Of a stretch of DNA of 64,000 bases, positions 62,696-64,000 are shown piece by piece. The number at the start of each line of letters is the position of its first letter. The stretch's first letter is position 1. Below the pieces are notes generated by a model, which had not been told where the DNA came from, did no database searches, and worked only from the letters and a program-made list of their open reading frames with translations. The position numbers were made by a program, and so were the translations under genes. The DNA is from Paenibacillus sp. MAEPY2 (GTDB lineage Bacteria > Bacillota > Bacilli > Paenibacillales > Paenibacillaceae), in NCBI RefSeq assembly GCF_000499205.1, contig NZ_AWUK01000013.1, positions 310,001 through 374,000 of the forward strand, written 5' to 3'.

Positions 62696-63501
62696 AGCAT
62701 TCTCAATGTAATGATATGCATCTCTGCTGGACAACAAAGTCTGAGTGGCAAATGATTTGTTCCATATCCTTTGCTAACCAGCATTTTACCTTCTTGCTCA
62801 TTATCCTTATCATCACGTTTCAAAGAGAACCACCCGCTAGACACGGAGCGGTACGCTTTGTTTAGAAACACGGGGCCGACGCCCGGAATTACCAATTGTC
62901 CACCGTGGGTGTGACCACTCAATATCAGATCCACAGGTTCATTCAAGTGAAGAGCCTGTAAGGGGTCGTGCACGATGGCAATCTTGCAATCTTTTGTATC
63001 CAATTCAGCAAGAAGCGAATCCCCTCGCCGTGAACGATAATCAACTCCGACCAGGCACAGTTTGCTTTTGCCTTTATGAAGATAGGCGGTTGAATCTTGT
63101 AAAAGTTGAACGCGTGTATCTCGAAATATACGTTCGAGCTGCGCAATTCCTGCTCTTTTATCATGGTTTCCATACACAGTATACGCAGGTGCAATATATG
63201 ATAACAAGCTCATATTATGTCTGACGATGGGCCATGAGATTCCCTTTTCTGCCACATCTCCCCCAATGATAACCCAGTCCACCTGATTTCGAAGGTGTTC
63301 CAGATCATTGTTTTTCAGCTTGCGTTTATGAATATCAGATATATACAGTATTTTGCTTCCATCAAAAGAAGACGGTAAATTCGGCACTTCAACCTCTTCT
63401 GTAACAATGTGGTGAAGATGGGCCTCCCTCCACATATGAACGAGCAATGCAATCCCGGCCAATAAAACAGCAACGACCCAGGCCAGCATTACCATGGCCA
63501 T
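62677..63501 (-). CDS. Membrane-anchored metallophosphoesterase
   Basis: A calcineurin-type phosphoesterase. The metal ligands are visible in order: ISDIHKRK, GGDVAEKG, VYGNHDKRAG, IVHDPLQAL and LSGHTHGGQL. A single membrane segment is near the N-terminus (MAMVMLAWVVAVLLAGIALL). Related proteins hydrolyse UDP-sugar lipids or other phosphoesters, but the substrate is unclear. The ATG at 63501 overlaps the upstream gene by 13 bases. No clear binding site is seen, and a TTG at 63546 is also possible. Confidence 0.86.
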   Translation of the reverse strand: MAMVMLAWVVAVLLAGIALLVHMWREAHLHHIVTEEVEVPNLPSSFDGSKILYISDIHKRKLKNNDLEHLRNQVDWVIIGGDVAEKGISWPIVRHNMSLLSYIAPAYTVYGNHDKRAGIAQLERIFRDTRVQLLQDSTAYLHKGKSKLCLVGVDYRSRRGDSLLAELDTKDCKIAIVHDPLQALHLNEPVDLILSGHTHGGQLVIPGVGPVFLNKAYRSVSSGWFSLKRDDKDNEQEGKMLVSKGYGTNHLPLRLCCPAEMHIITLRMLSNKQP

Positions 63502-63941
63502 GGAAGAAAAGTATTCAGAGGAGGCGCTCCTTTTATTCCCCACCAAACCAGACTGATTGTGAGCAAAACAAATATAAAAATGAGTGAATTCACAAATCGT
63601 TTACTGAGCCGTAAACGGCGAGAAGGATGAAGCTCCGTCCGTGTAGGAAGTGAGCCCGCTTCGGAAACGGATTCTTCTGTTGGCTTTTGTTCTTTATTGG
63701 CACGTGCTGGTGCCCGCCGGGGAAGTACCGGACTTTCCAGCGATGATGTATAAGACTTGCGTTGTGATCTTGGTATAGAAACAGAGGTAATCGGTGTAAG
63801 TTCTCCTACCTCTGCGGCGGCAGCTGATTCAACGACCAGATTTGTTTGAGAAGCTTCAGGACGCTCAGATGTCTCTGTCTTATCTGAGTTACGATGGCGC
63901 TGACTGCCGTAAGTTTTCATTCTACTTAATTGCTGATTCAT
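63489..63941 (-). CDS. Uncharacterised 150-aa protein with C-terminal membrane helix
   Basis: The first 110 residues are disordered, rich in Arg, Ser and Glu, with no domain. The last 35 residues are one membrane helix (FVNSLIFIFVLLTISLVWWG) and a short tail ending FLPWPW. GGAGGGGATC precedes the ATG. It overlaps the metallophosphoesterase gene, so it may be translated with it. Not recognised. Confidence 0.6.
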   Translation of the reverse strand: MNQQLSRMKTYGSQRHRNSDKTETSERPEASQTNLVVESAAAAEVGELTPITSVSIPRSQRKSYTSSLESPVLPRRAPARANKEQKPTEESVSEAGSLPTRTELHPSRRLRLSKRFVNSLIFIFVLLTISLVWWGIKGAPPLNTFLPWPW

Positions 63942-64000
63942 GATCCCCTCCGAAAACGTATCGCTAATCCAGACACCAAATCAATAATGAAATGACATAA

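Noticed and set aside
1..64000. CRISPR arrays, tRNAs, rRNAs, transposases or prophage genes
   Set aside because: No regular repeat-spacer array, cloverleaf, ribosomal RNA stretch or transposase motif was seen on either strand.

Overview
The window reads as a stretch of low-to-mid GC Bacillota chromosome, most likely Paenibacillus. The evidence is spore genes (spoIVA, ypeB, a spoVIF-type gene), bacillithiol genes, strong GGAGG ribosome binding sites and frequent TTG/GTG starts. Gene order also follows the Bacillus subtilis mecB-prsW-cmk-der-gpsA-spoIVA-hbs-mtrB-hepS-menG-hepT-ndk-cheR-aro-trp-hisC-tyrA-qcr-ypjABCD-dapB-bsh-cca-birA-pan-dinG segment. Nearly all genes are on the minus strand, so transcription runs from high to low coordinates. 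Only four genes are on the plus strand (ypjC, a 53-residue gene beside hbs, a tautomerase-like gene and a polysaccharide deacetylase). I see no prophage, transposase, CRISPR array, tRNA or rRNA.

Layout from low to high coordinate. 1-11.8 kb: dinG (cut by the window edge), a TPR gene, panDCB behind a structured leader with a terminator, birA, cca, bacillithiol genes bshA/bshB1, mgsA, dapB, a second TPR gene and ypjD. 12-17.7 kb: ypjC/ypjB/ypjA, the menaquinol:cytochrome c reductase operon qcrABC, ypiF and a short IDEAL-domain ypiB. 17.7-22.5 kb: gamma carbonic anhydrase, an unrecognised 372-residue protein, a highly structured non-coding stretch, a histidine phosphatase, an ECF sigma/anti-sigma pair, and a non-coding region with a consensus promoter and terminator that define an unannotated small RNA. 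22.5-34.3 kb: tyrA, hisC, trpABFCDE, aroH, aroB, aroC. 34.4-41.9 kb: cheR, ndk, the menaquinone side-chain cluster (hepT, ubiX, ubiA, menG, hepS), mtrB (TRAP) and hbs. 42-45.8 kb: a simple-sugar ABC transporter behind a palindromic operator. 46-64 kb: spoIVA, yphF, ferredoxin, yphE, spoVIF-like, gpsA, plsY, der, S1-like, plsC, cmk, ypfB, ypfA, ypeB, prsW, mecA-like, cell-envelope lipoprotein deacetylase and a metallophosphoesterase.

The clearest regulatory circuit is tryptophan control. The mtrB gene for the trp RNA-binding attenuation protein lies 10 kb from a trp operon whose leader begins with eleven NAG triplets (ten GAG/UAG), mostly two or three bases apart, and ends about 380 bases later in a strong terminator. 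Part of the TRAP site is complementary to the terminator's 5' arm, so the B. subtilis switching logic could work here over a much longer leader.

The best candidate for something undescribed is the roughly 84-nt RNA at 22318-22401. It has a perfect TTGACA-17-TATAAT promoter, two back-to-back 3' hairpins, an eight-U tail, and a 5' hairpin whose loop is pyrimidine-rich and resembles an anti-Shine-Dalgarno sequence. Also worth checking are the structured element at 19657-19820, the panB leader, the inverted repeat over the aroC -35 box and the TTGTCACA octamers before qcrA.
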